Positions 10,160 to 20,863 of a DNA stretch of 64,000 bases are shown here, piece by piece. The notes beneath the pieces are model-generated. The model was not told the origin of the DNA. It worked only from the letters and a program-made list of their open reading frames with translations, and did not search any database. How positions within the stretch are numbered: position 1 is the stretch's first letter; every line of letters starts with the position of its first letter. Origin of the DNA: Citrus sinensis (Eukaryota > Streptophyta > Magnoliopsida > Sapindales > Rutaceae); NCBI RefSeq assembly GCF_022201045.2, contig NC_068558.1, forward strand, positions 8,523,501 through 8,587,500, written 5' to 3'. The position numbers and the translations under genes were made by a program.

Positions 10160-12800
10160 TAATTCTCACAAAGTCGACTCATGTACAACAAGGAAACGAG
10201 ATAGACTGATTTGGATGAAATTGTTTCTGGAAACAATTTTGTGATACAATTCCAAACTCGAGAACAAAATGTGAAATCGACTAAATAAAATTAAAATCAA
10301 ATTATTTGAGGTGCACACCCAAACAGCTTAATCAATTGCAAAGCATTGTCAATTGGTGCTAGATAAGAATTTTAATCACAAAATGTTCCTTTTTTTTTTT
10401 TTTTTGGTAGATGCAAATAAATTAATTTTGTAATTTATGCAATCCATCAATTGAATTAAAATCTCCATAACAACTACTTCTTTCTTATCACTAAAGTTTA
10501 TTTTACTAATTGCCCACAAAAGAAGTTGTTTTAACTTCTATAAATTATTATGATTATAAACAAAATTTAATATATTTTTGCCTTGTTATTTTGTTTGTTA
10601 CTCTACATTCTGGTGTAATTATCGGCTTCAAGTATCATCTATAGCTATGAGGGTGGGTGGGTGTTGTCAAATTGTCATTTTCAAAATAGCTTTCAGAAAC
10701 TGTCACCACGTCTTTTCTTCTTTATTTCATATGTTATCTTCATTTTTTTTTTTTTTTTTATTTAAAGATAGAGCCATAAGGGTGAAAGAAGGAGTACACT
10801 CTTTCCTCATGGCCTGCAAAAAGTCTAAAATAATGGTTAAAAAATGACGCAAAAGTAATGCAAAATTAATAAAATAAAAAAAAATGGCCCGGAAGAAGTT
10901 TAAAATAATGATTAAAAAAGGAGGCAACAGTAATGCGGGAGGAGGCAAAAGAAATCTGCATTTGCTCCATGGCACTCAAATCTGCATTTGTTCGATAGCA
11001 GAAAAAAAATAAAATAAAACCACCGGCCTGTTATTTGAAAGCCGAGATATCTGCAAAACAAACCATCATCAATTATTTCTTATGATGTATAAGAAAACGA
11101 AACCGAAAAAGATACTCCCAACCGATCTGCTGGAAAGCTTTGTAGTAATTTGTAAATACTGATGAAACACTTGTTGCATCCTAGGAGCTCGTTAAGGAAA
11201 CTATTTCAATTATATATATATATATATATATATATTTTCGCAAACGTCATTTAAAACTATTTTAATTAAACACAACGATACAAATAATAAAAAGATTTTA
11301 ATGATTTGGGAGCAAACACAAAATGCTAGACCTAGTAGTCCTGGAGATAGTGTTAAGTTGTGATACCAGAACCAACGTTGCAAAAGCATTATACATGTAA
11401 GTGGCACAAGTTGGCCATTGACCATCCAGAAGGGCATGGAATGGAAATTATTCAGGTTTCTTTGCAAAAGCATTCAATTACAACTCACAGATGCCGCTTC
11501 TTTCCATTGAACAATATGAATTGCTACTGTGGAATTCAGCATTTGGACTCCATTTGAGAGAACCAAGAGTTGGATTTCAACTTTGGGTTAACAGACTTAA
11601 TTTGTCTACGACACTGACGGTAAGAAACTCGGATCTTTTTCCATCCTCTTCAGTTCTCTCCATAATTACTACAACTCGATGTCTCTCCATAATTAATACA
11701 ACTTGATGAATGAATACAAATCTGCTGATCCAAGACCCTCCTGTAACTATCCACATCAACAGCAGGGCATCTACTAAACAGGTCCAAAAGATTTTCAGCT
11801 GCAGTATCTTTCCCCTTTGCACACAAGTCCGGTCATATTTTCTGAAGGAAAAATCTTCTTTAATCATATATTAGAACCTATTTATACCCCAATGATTCCA
11901 AAAAGTATCATAAAACACAGAATTCAAATTTTTTATTTTTAATTGTTGGACAAAAATTTGATTTTGTACGACTGAGAGAGTTAAATGGGACCATTGGCGG
12001 TGACAGTGCTGGTGTGGTGGCAGTGGCTCTATTGGCTCCGTGATGCGTTGGCATGGTGGCAGTGGCTCTGTTGGCTTTGCTATAGGTTGGCGTAGTGATG
12101 GCAGCTCTGTTGACTTCAGGGTTGTGGCTTTTCTTCCCTTTTTCTCGATAAGAGATCGTTAGCTCTGATCGAAAAATGGTTGGTTTTCCATTTTTCCTAC
12201 AACAAAACGGATGTGGATGTGCAGAGCTTTGGGCTGCGGCACTTGTCAAGGAGACGATAATGTTTGAGAAAACATTGCGATATGGAGAGGTTTTTTTAAG
12301 TATTATTTTAATGCTTTTTGTGAACCGAATAGAAGAGAGAAAAGGACACGTGAAACAGCGGCACATGCTGCCGTTTCTGTCATACTTCTTTTTTTTACTT
12401 CCTTCTGGCCGTTTAGCGTTTAAAGATAAATAGGTGGATAAGGTATAATAAACTCATTAGTTGCATAAAACTACTTAAAAATCAATTGATCGATCTCAAG
12501 GAGTTTGACCAAAAGTGAGTAAGAGTTTCTTATTGAACTGTTTCACCATGTGGTAAGTATTTTTTTTTTTTTTACCCTTCAGCATGGTTTCAAAAGAAAG
12601 TAACTTTTCATTTAATTCATCAAATGAAATTTGCAGTTTTGCTTGATCAACCCATACCCTGTTTTTTGTTTTATACCGTTCTTTATGTAACGTGGCACTT
12701 TTGCTTTATAGGTAGATTGAGAAAGTGCATCAAAGCAGACATCTTAGCAAATAAAGTAAACATACCAAAAAATGAGATTCATGCATTTCCGACATTCAAA
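10160..12800. other. Intergenic, no recognisable gene
   Basis: Several short open frames occur here, the longest on the minus strand at 11908-12366 with a Thr/Ala-rich repetitive middle. None matches a family I know. An (AT)n tract lies at 11211-11234. Positions 10812-10945 hold two diverged direct copies of about 80 bp ('taaaataatggttaaaaaat' type). Confidence 0.45.
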
Positions 12801-12814
12801 AACTAGAAAACATT

Positions 12815-13145
12815 TTCGAAGTGACAAGCCAGAACCTTTGAACTTTTGTTGCACGATCTGGTCAAGACATTGTAACATCTCAGCTGTTAAATGATTCTTC
12901 CAAGCTCCAACCTTCCCCTGCGTGAAGTACACATCATTTTTAATTTCAATGTTAACACGATTGATCCTGGATTTGTTCACTTCCAAATTGCTCATATTCT
13001 CAAACTACATAGTTTCACAATTTCTTGGACTACCCCTGCTTCCTCTTCTTCTGAGGTAAAAGGCTGGCTCAAGAACTCAGCCTATCTTTTGACATTAACC
13101 AAAGGGTCTTTTTTAATGTCCTCATATTTTAAGAATAATGCAAGG
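12815..13145 (-). pseudogene. Sulfotransferase pseudogene, C-terminal part, inverted
   Basis: On the minus strand this encodes text matching the C-terminal third of the intact sulfotransferase, from ALFLKYEDIKKDPL through EEEEAGVVQEIVKLCS to GKVGAWKNHLTAEMLQCLDQ and KFKGSGL. It carries an in-frame TAG where the intact protein has the Ile of KRIAEF, and a one-base deletion just before ENMSNLEV, so it cannot make a full product. Its upstream end meets, head to head, an N-terminal fragment on the opposite strand near 13145-13160. Confidence 0.85.
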
Positions 13146-13149
13146 CTGG

Positions 13150-13461
13150 TGTGGTATGCATTTCTATCAGTACCAAGGCTTTTGGTTCCAACCCATTTTT
13201 GGCCTTGAAGGGCTCGTGTGGATGCAACAACACTTCCAAGCTCGACCTACTGATGTTTACTTGACCAGCAAGCCAAAATCCGGCACAACTTGGCTCAAAG
13301 CTCTCGTTTTCTCAATTATGAACCGATCTAGGTACCCTTTCTCAGCGCACCCCTCTGCTTAACAATAGCCCACATGAATGCGTTCCATTCCCAGAACACC
13401 TTTTCAGAACCACCCCCATTCCAGAACACCTTTTCAAACCATCTGTGCCGGGGTGTTCGTA
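13150..13461 (+). pseudogene. Sulfotransferase pseudogene, N-terminal part
   Basis: The plus strand encodes HFYQYQGFWFQPIFGLEG and PKSGTTWLKALVFSIMNRSR, matching residues about 45-103 of the intact sulfotransferase, including the PAPS loop. A frameshift follows near 13350, after which LLNNSPHECVPF and LFRTTPIPEHLF can be read in another frame. A short direct duplication ('ccagaacaccttttca' at 13393 and 13421) and a stop end the homology. The middle of the protein is missing and the C-terminal part lies inverted next to it. Confidence 0.85.
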
Positions 13462-14009
13462 GCTTGACTACAAAAAGGTTGCAATTTCATATTAATGAAC
13501 CATAGGCGCCTAGATATTGAATACGGATATAGATGACGGTACACTAACAGTAATACATCCATCCAACAAATAATTGCAGCAGCATGCTAAACCGCCGCAT
13601 AACACATCTGTCGTAGTTGATACAACATTAACAAGTGTTTGATTTATTTCACCATATGTTTGCCTATATGATCCATGTAGTCATTGTATTATGCATATAA
13701 ATAAATGTTATGATTTGTTTGATATTCTCTGTCAATCACCAGCAAACAAAGTGCAAGATCAAATTAAGCTTTTCCCATCTATGGATGCTACAACATATCT
13801 AGCACTGTAGAGTTCAGGCTTATTTAAAGAAGTTCCATGACCAAGATTCCCTCAAAATGAAAATGCTTAAAGATAATACAATTGGTTCAATCACATTACA
13901 CTGTATATTGGAAACATCAAATTGGAGAACAGCGAATTCCCAAGAATTAATCAAAGTTACCTTTGTGACTCCCTAAGCAACTGGAGCAACTGGAGCAGAA
14001 CCAGATCAC
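13462..14009. other. Intergenic and asparaginase 3' UTR
   Basis: No gene is seen. The right part must contain the 3' UTR of the minus-strand asparaginase gene. Confidence 0.5.
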
Positions 14010-17000
14010 TTATTCCACAGAAGTCCATATTCCGATTTGTGAATATCCATCTTCAGTAGCACAAGCTCGAAACATGCCTGTTGTGTTGAAAGGCATGGTA
14101 ACTTCGCCTGATGCAGACACAGCAATTAACCCAACATTGCCTCTTGGAACACATTCCTCTACAACATAAGCTGATGCTTCCTTGAGAGAGAGACCTTTGA
14201 ACTCCATAACAGCTGCCACATCCCTCGCAACAGTATGACGAATAATTGCTTCACCTTTGCCAGTAGCAGAAACAGCACAGAGGTTATTAGCATACGTTCC
14301 TGAACCTATGATGGGTGTATCCCCAATCCTGCCCACCATTTTGTTAACCAGTCCACCAGTAGAAGTTGCAGCGGCTAAATTTCCCTGATTATCAACAGCC
14401 ACACATCCAACCGTTCCAAGTTGGCTACCACCACTTGCAGCTGGAAGTTCTTTTTCAACATCCTTTTGAATGGGCTGTGAATAATCTATCTATAGAACCA
14501 AAACAAAGCTATCTGTCAGAAATTAAAAAACCAATCTAAGCGCTCAAAGGGTGCATTTGACAAACTGTATTATATTATGTTGTATTGCATTAGCACTGTA
14601 TTATAACAATGTTGTACAATGTTTGGTGCTACACTGTATTATATTATATTTTAATTATACTATGTTTGGTGCTGCAATATACTGTATTAATATTTTTATA
14701 ATTAATTTAAATTATATATTTAGAAAATAATATTTATTAGTACTTAAAAAATACTAAATATAGAAATTTAACATTTTTTTTTATAAATGTTAAAAAATAT
14801 CACAATTCTTCATAAAGATCAAAGCTTATAGCCTTAAATTTTTGGAAGCATAACATTTATTTTCAGTATTCTCTAAATATAATAACTTGTGAAATAAAGA
14901 TCGAAGCAAATAAATTAATTAAAAAATCTCTTAATAATATAACAACATAAATAAATAGTTAAAACCTATAAGATTAGTCTAAAAGTCATTTTAGGATGAT
15001 AAAATAAAAGTTTATACATATCACAAAATAATCACAAAGTAATAAAGTGGTACAATTATTGTAACATATTCACTAGCAAAATGAATTGTGCTAAATAATC
15101 CAAGTGAGAGTTTTATAGTATATATAATAATATTTTATATCATTATTTATATTATTATTATTTTAAATTAATATTATTCAAATTTATACATATTTACATA
15201 TTTATTATTAATTATATTTAATTTTTATATATTAATTATTGTAATATAATTAAATAATGTAATATTATATTATATTTCTATATATTATTTAAACATTTAT
15301 TATTAATTATGTTAACTTATTAAATAATACATTATTTAGTTATATTTTTAATATAATAAAAATTAAAAAATATATAATATTATTGAATGATAAATTATAT
15401 ATAAAGAATTATAATGCAAAAATAAAATAAAAATTAATATTATATAATATTATATTAAATTAAAAAATTATATTTATTTATAATTATTATAAAGTGTTTA
15501 AAAAAAAAGAGAAACTAATGCGGCCACAGCCGCGTTAACAAGGGGTGCCAAACACCTCATGTTCAGCTAATGCAATGAGGGCTAACAAGGGGTGCCAAAC
15601 ACCCCCTAAAGGTTCAAAGCAGGTTCTATGCTTGCGCACATGAAAGTCTGGACGATAATTAACCTCCAAAGAAAGCCTGGCAAAACAAATCTTACTAATA
15701 GGAACATTCCATCATTTCAAGCTGTTAAGATCTTTTATAATCAAGAAATATGATCTTTATATCTCAAATAAGTCCTCAGCAGTATGCAGTACAACATCTC
15801 AAACTAGATTTCTGTCACAACTAAAATCCTAAAATCTACTGGATAGGTAAAACCCAAATAAACAAATAAGAATTTACTTATCTCATCCATTATCCAAAGA
15901 AGCAGAGATAAAGAGCATACCTGGACCCTTTTGGCTTCTTTTGCCTGCTTCAGCCTTTCAATATTTTCTGGAGTAATAAAATGACTAGAATTTATAGTTT
16001 CAACACCCTGGAAAATTAAGAAGCCATAATCAGACAAGAAATTCCAGGCCAGGTTAAGCAAATATCTGAATCAAATCTATTAGAGGATATATCTAACAGA
16101 GTGAACCATATAAAATGACCAAATCCCAATTTCAATCTAATCGTGAGAGACTAAATGGCTAATGTTTGGAAATTCAGGAAAAGATTTAAGAGGAGAGGGG
16201 AAGTGGGGGAGTTCCTAGAAGTCTACTCTGCACAGAATAACAAAACATTTCCACAAGACACTAATTTTGAAGTTAATAATGTTCTCTCTTCAGTTACAGA
16301 AGATGGATCTACCACTCATCTTTTGATCTGATTAAACAATAATTATGTGACATAGGAAGTAGTGCGTTCACATTTTAGGAGAATTTATTAAGAAAATATA
16401 GTTCAAAATTAGGAGAGATGAGAGATAGAATGTACAGAGTTTTCTTTTCTTTCCAGCAAACTCAATTAAACAGGGATAAGCAAAAACAGTGGGGAGTGGA
16501 GCCAGGTAAAAGGAAGTGCAAGATTGAAGATAAGGACCTAAAGTTGCCATAAAGAAATCTCGATTTGATTATCCAAAACCATTCAAATAATTCAGCCGAC
16601 GTCATGAATTTGCATGGTGAAAAACATTTGTTGCTATATCACAAATTTGGATAAAAGTAAAATACGCTACAGCTAGTCTTCAGTGCAATATTAGTGGGCT
16701 ACGGAAATGGTAGTTAACAAAATATGTGGAAAGAGATAATAGCTCCAGAAAAACAAAAGTTAGCATAGGTCTGCATCTAAAGAAAAGTGACAAAAATACA
16801 GGCTCTCAGCTATGCAGGTAATATGACAGAAACAATAAAGAGGATGCAAATTAAGATGGCACTAACTTGCTCCCTTGCAAAAGCCTCTGCACCATCAAAA
16901 GCGAGATAAATATGAGGAGTCTTCTCCATAACAAGTCGAGACAGAGAAATGGGGTTAATGACGGTTGTGAGTCCAGAAACAGCTCCACATCTCTTTGTAT

Positions 17001-17532
17001 TTCCATCCATGATGCAAGCTTCCATCTCAACTGTGCCAGCATTTGTTAAGACAGATCCCTTGCCCGCATTAAAATTCGGGTTGTTTTCTAGTTCACGAAC
17101 CTATATAGGGAAAATCAGAAACAATGCATGAAAGTGAGAATACAAATCAAGAAATCAAATCGCAGCAATTCAACAAGCAAAAATCTAGCCTCAGGAGTCA
17201 GAACCCATCGATGATCCACTGTTGCAGCAGGCTTTTAAAGAACCAAACACACTCTTTTCTCTGCATTACTTGTATTAGGTGGGCAACTGAAATATTGGAA
17301 ATACTCTAAAAATTAGGGAGTTAAACCCAATACATAACGAAGTCTGTGTTGATGATTGTTGGTGAACCTCACTTTTCAATCAAGCTCGATGGTTTGTAAT
17401 TAATAATTCGCTAACGTACATCTAGTTCATTGCAAGGATAAATTAGGACTAGAAATAATCTGTGCAAACTAATTGAGCAGGAGCAGACGCATTTGATTAG
17501 TGAAATCTGCACTTGCATTGCACTGCATCCGT

Positions 17533-17570
<38 letters not shown>

Positions 17571-18186
17571 ACACAAAATCCTAAGAAACTAGCTTCAACA
17601 AACAAGTGAATACATTCAAATACACAGAGGAAATTAGAGAATCCTCATAAGGCATAAGACCACTGACATGATTCATATCATATCAATCGACCCCTTGTTG
17701 TATCTAAAGCCAGAGTTGCTTCAATTGGTATGGAGATAGCCGTGCATCCACCCCCTTAAATTAATAAATCAGAACTTTTGAGAAACGGCGAAAGTGCAAG
17801 TGAAATTACACATCCATAAGCCTAAATAATATTTTAAAATATTTTGTTCCCATTTGGCAACAAAGGCAAAACTGAAAAAAAAAAAAAAATGTAATAAAAT
17901 ATAAATCAAACAGAGGTTTTATGGTAACGGACAATGTTGATTCGATGATTCGGGCGGCATCTTATGATATGAAAACGTCAAACGGAGGGAGAGGTTATAA
18001 TTACATAATTACCACAAGTTCGACGACGTCCAAGGCATGTTTTTGGGATTTGAGAGCGTCTACGCCGATGTCTAGACAGTGGCGGAGGGCGGCCTCACGT
18101 GGCTGGCGGCGCTCAGGCGGCATAGTCACCGGAATGTCTCCTGCTCCGCCGTGTAGAGCGATCGCCCATCCCATTTTCTCTGCCAA
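14010..18186 (-). CDS. Isoaspartyl peptidase / L-asparaginase (plant type, Ntn hydrolase)
   Basis: Four minus-strand exons join in frame: 18186-18013, 17100-16867, 16007-15921, 14489-14010, giving 324 residues, the usual length. All introns are GT-AG and phase 0. The family precursor cuts itself before a Thr, which becomes the nucleophile, and then hydrolyses asparagine and beta-aspartyl dipeptides in the cytosol. Here that Thr is T191 in GTVGCVAVD. The N-terminus [32 protein letters not shown] in exon 2, and [17 protein letters not shown] after the nucleophile are all family hallmarks. It resembles Arabidopsis ASPGA1 (At5g08100, from memory). Whether it is potassium-dependent was not decided. 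The intron between exons 3 and 4 holds a 1-kb MITE. Confidence 0.92.
14549..15606. mobile_element. MITE-like PIF/Harbinger element in asparaginase intron 3
   Basis: Starts GGGTGCATTTGACAAACTGT and ends with the inverse of GGGGGTGTTTGGCACCCC. The left 80 bp closely match the element at 7308. TAA follows the right end; the left flank is CAA, so the 3-bp duplication has decayed or mutated. The element is 1.06 kb, AT-rich, without a coding frame, and probably noncoding intron filler. Confidence 0.6.
17533..17571. repeat. (ATT)n microsatellite in asparaginase intron 1
   Basis: About 12 ATT triplets within the first intron of the asparaginase gene. Confidence 0.9.
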
Positions 18187-18738
18187 CTAACTCTCTGTTA
18201 GCAAGCAAGAAATGGAAGGCGAAGCTGCTACAAACTCGCATTTCATTTCTATTTTTATATTGCATTTCCAACAGTTTAAACAATTTGGAATGCAATTAAT
18301 AGTAGTAATAATAATATTCACGGTTACTAGTTGGCCACTTAGCAGCCACGATAGTTTTCTTATTCCCCAAAATTTTCTCGAAGAAGCAAATTATTTATGA
18401 ATTATGATCTTAACTTTAATGAGAATTTATTTGATTGATAGTTGAAGATTTCAGATCGTGGACGACAGTTGCACACGTAACGCATGCCAGTCACTTATGA
18501 GATTTAGGATTGGGGGAATATATGGATTTGTTCATGTATTATATTCGCAGAATAATAATAATAATACTAATAATAATCATGTCAAAATTCCCCAATAATC
18601 TTTTTTTGTTTTTTTCCTAAGGTGTCAACCACTGACCACACTTTACATTCGTATGCTTCTGTCGTCTCGTCTCACGTCTGCCTCGCTTTTGCCGATCTCC
18701 ACCAAAGCAGTCGAAATGCCGAAAAATATGCATTTAAG
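18187..18738. promoter_or_regulatory. Presumed 5' region of the asparaginase gene
   Basis: This stretch lies upstream of the minus-strand asparaginase start codon and must hold its promoter and 5' UTR. No specific element was identified with confidence. Confidence 0.35.
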
Positions 18739-19651
18739 TAGGGAGGGAAAATATCTCATGGAGATGAGAATTTTTGGAGATTTTTCTTATTTGGGAAAGG
18801 TATGAGAATGATTTTATACCTAATTTTTTTATTTGGAAAAAGAATGGAGATAATTTTTTATCCACTTTTTTATTCGAAGAAGAGACAAAAATGATGTGGA
18901 ATCCCTTCCCCTACCCATTTTCCCATTTCTCATATTAAATTTTAATTTTAATTTTTTTTTTAGAATTGTTAATAAATGAAATTTAAATTTAAATTATAAA
19001 TTATTAAATATTAGTACAAATAACAAATATCAAAATATTTATACAAATCTACTATAAAAATTTAGAGCATACTTAATTAGTTGTAGTCCTGAATTACCAT
19101 TCAACCAAACTTTATTCTAAAGGTCTTGGGCAAAAATTGTTTTAGATTATGAGTCATATTGTTTATATTATTTTTATTATTTTAGATTTGAAATCTGATA
19201 TTATCTCTCAATTTGTCACATTTCTCGAGGAAGAACAGGAGGAACATAAGGTGCAAGAGTAGATGTTTTTATTAAAAATATTAATTTCAATAACTATACC
19301 CATTAAATTTATTTCATTATTAATATAAAAATAATTTTTTTTATTATAGTATTATGAAGATTGAAGATAATTATTCTGATGATTTGTATTTTGTAATGTG
19401 ATTTTTGTAATGGATTAATGTTAATGTAAAATATATTGTGAAACCTTACTTTTGTTTAAATTTTTATTTTAATATAATTAAATCAAGTTCACAATTAAAA
19501 TTTTAAAATGTATTAGTTATTAAGGGATCGGAGACCTCTTGAAGATTCCCTTCAAGCAATTCTAATAGGAACGGGGAGAGGACAAAAATATATGCAGAAT
19601 ATCGAAAATTATTAAAATTGCTTGAAGATCCCCTCCCCATTGTCATCCCTA
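18739..19651. mobile_element. Non-autonomous hAT element, 8-bp target duplication
   Basis: The element starts TAGGGAGGGAAAATAT and ends GTCATCCCTA, so short terminal inverted repeats of TAGGGAKGRMAA type. The 8-bp CATTTAAG is perfectly repeated at both borders (18731-18738 and 19652-19659), the duplication length of hAT transposons. It is 913 bp with no transposase frame. It lies between the asparaginase 5' end and the helicase 3' end. Confidence 0.7.
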
Positions 19652-19825
19652 CATTTAAGAGAGTAATTTATTTTATAGGCTGAAAATGATCAATTTATCC
19701 AATTAGGCCCAATTCATCCATAATCATTTTTTTAATTACATTATGTAATTACTTAGATTAAAACTTATATTATATGAAGCTACTATTGATATTTATAATC
19801 AAATAATTATTAAAATTAATTTACA

Positions 19826-19965
19826 GGAGAAAGCTACAGTGCAACGGTGATACGGTATTACCGTTGCACCCAGCCGTTGGATCCCACTGGATCCATTCAT
19901 CCAAGTGGATCCAACGGCTGGATGCAATGATGATACCGTATCACCGTTGCACCGTAACCATACAC
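19826..19965. mobile_element. Fold-back MITE, 9-bp target duplication
   Basis: A 140-bp near-palindrome: 'gtgcaacggtgatacggtat' on the left recurs inverted on the right, as does 'cagccgttggatcc'. TAATTTACA flanks both sides (19817-19825 and 19966-19974). Long inverted arms and a 9-bp duplication point to a Mutator-like (MULE) MITE. Confidence 0.75.
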
Positions 19966-19974
19966 TAATTTACA

Positions 19975-20863
19975 TTAAATTTTATAAAACACTATCTAAA
20001 AATTTTTTACTCTCACTAATATTTAAAAAATATTACTCATTTGAGACAAGTCGCGCTACCCCTCCCCTCTCTTCTCATCACAGAAGAAGAAATGGGCTTG
20101 ACAAACTTGTCGTACGAGCTTTAAGCCCTCAACATTAATGTCTCGCCACTTGATATTCTATCCTACAGTTTGTGTGATATAAAAATTTGGTAAAATTTAA
20201 TTAAAGATAATATATTTGATAAATAATAAAAGTAATTAAAGACAATAAAGTCGTGAGACAGCGTTGTACTCATTCATAGTCAAGATTTTGGGCCCTTAAC
20301 TTCTTCTATTTTTTCTTTACTTTTCCTGTTCGAAGAGCCTGGGATTCTGGTTTAGGTCATCAGTGATGATCTATTTTTGACTTGCAAGAATTTTATCCAC
20401 CTCATATCCTCAAATTCAATCCTCATAATGAAGCACTTGAAACTTACCTACGTATGATATCTTCAAACCTGACTTAATTATTTGATCAATTGTAGAGGGA
20501 CTAGTTCAATTTGGGATAAGAGTGCCAAGAACGAACAAACAAACAAACAAATAAATAAATAAATAAAACAATAGAAAGATGACGTAAAGAGGTAAGTTAA
20601 CAAGATGATGATAATCAACAATTATACACCATTAAACACATAAAGAAAAAAGTGTACTGCCAAAAAAGAGGATTTACATTGGTCTGAGCATCCATGTTAA
20701 GTTGGTAATACGAATTGGATCGGCTTGCACTCAGCTACAAGGGTTTTAATGAGTTTGGAAGACCTTCAAAGAAGGATTTCTCTGCCTCCAAAACACCCTG
20801 CACCAACATAGATTATTCAGTTGCCGCAAATAACAATCACATGTCAATTTGGATTCACCAGTT
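19975..20863. other. Intergenic and helicase 3' UTR
   Basis: No gene is seen. An AAAC/AAAT microsatellite lies near 20535-20570. The right edge must contain the 3' UTR of the helicase. Confidence 0.45.

Noticed and set aside
11908..12366. 152-residue minus-strand frame with repeated Arg-Ala-Thr text
   Set aside because: The repeated part is low-complexity from a short DNA repeat, with no family match and no splice support.
12891..13208. 105-residue plus-strand frame across the pseudogene
   Set aside because: It is mostly the antisense of the inverted C-terminal sulfotransferase fragment.
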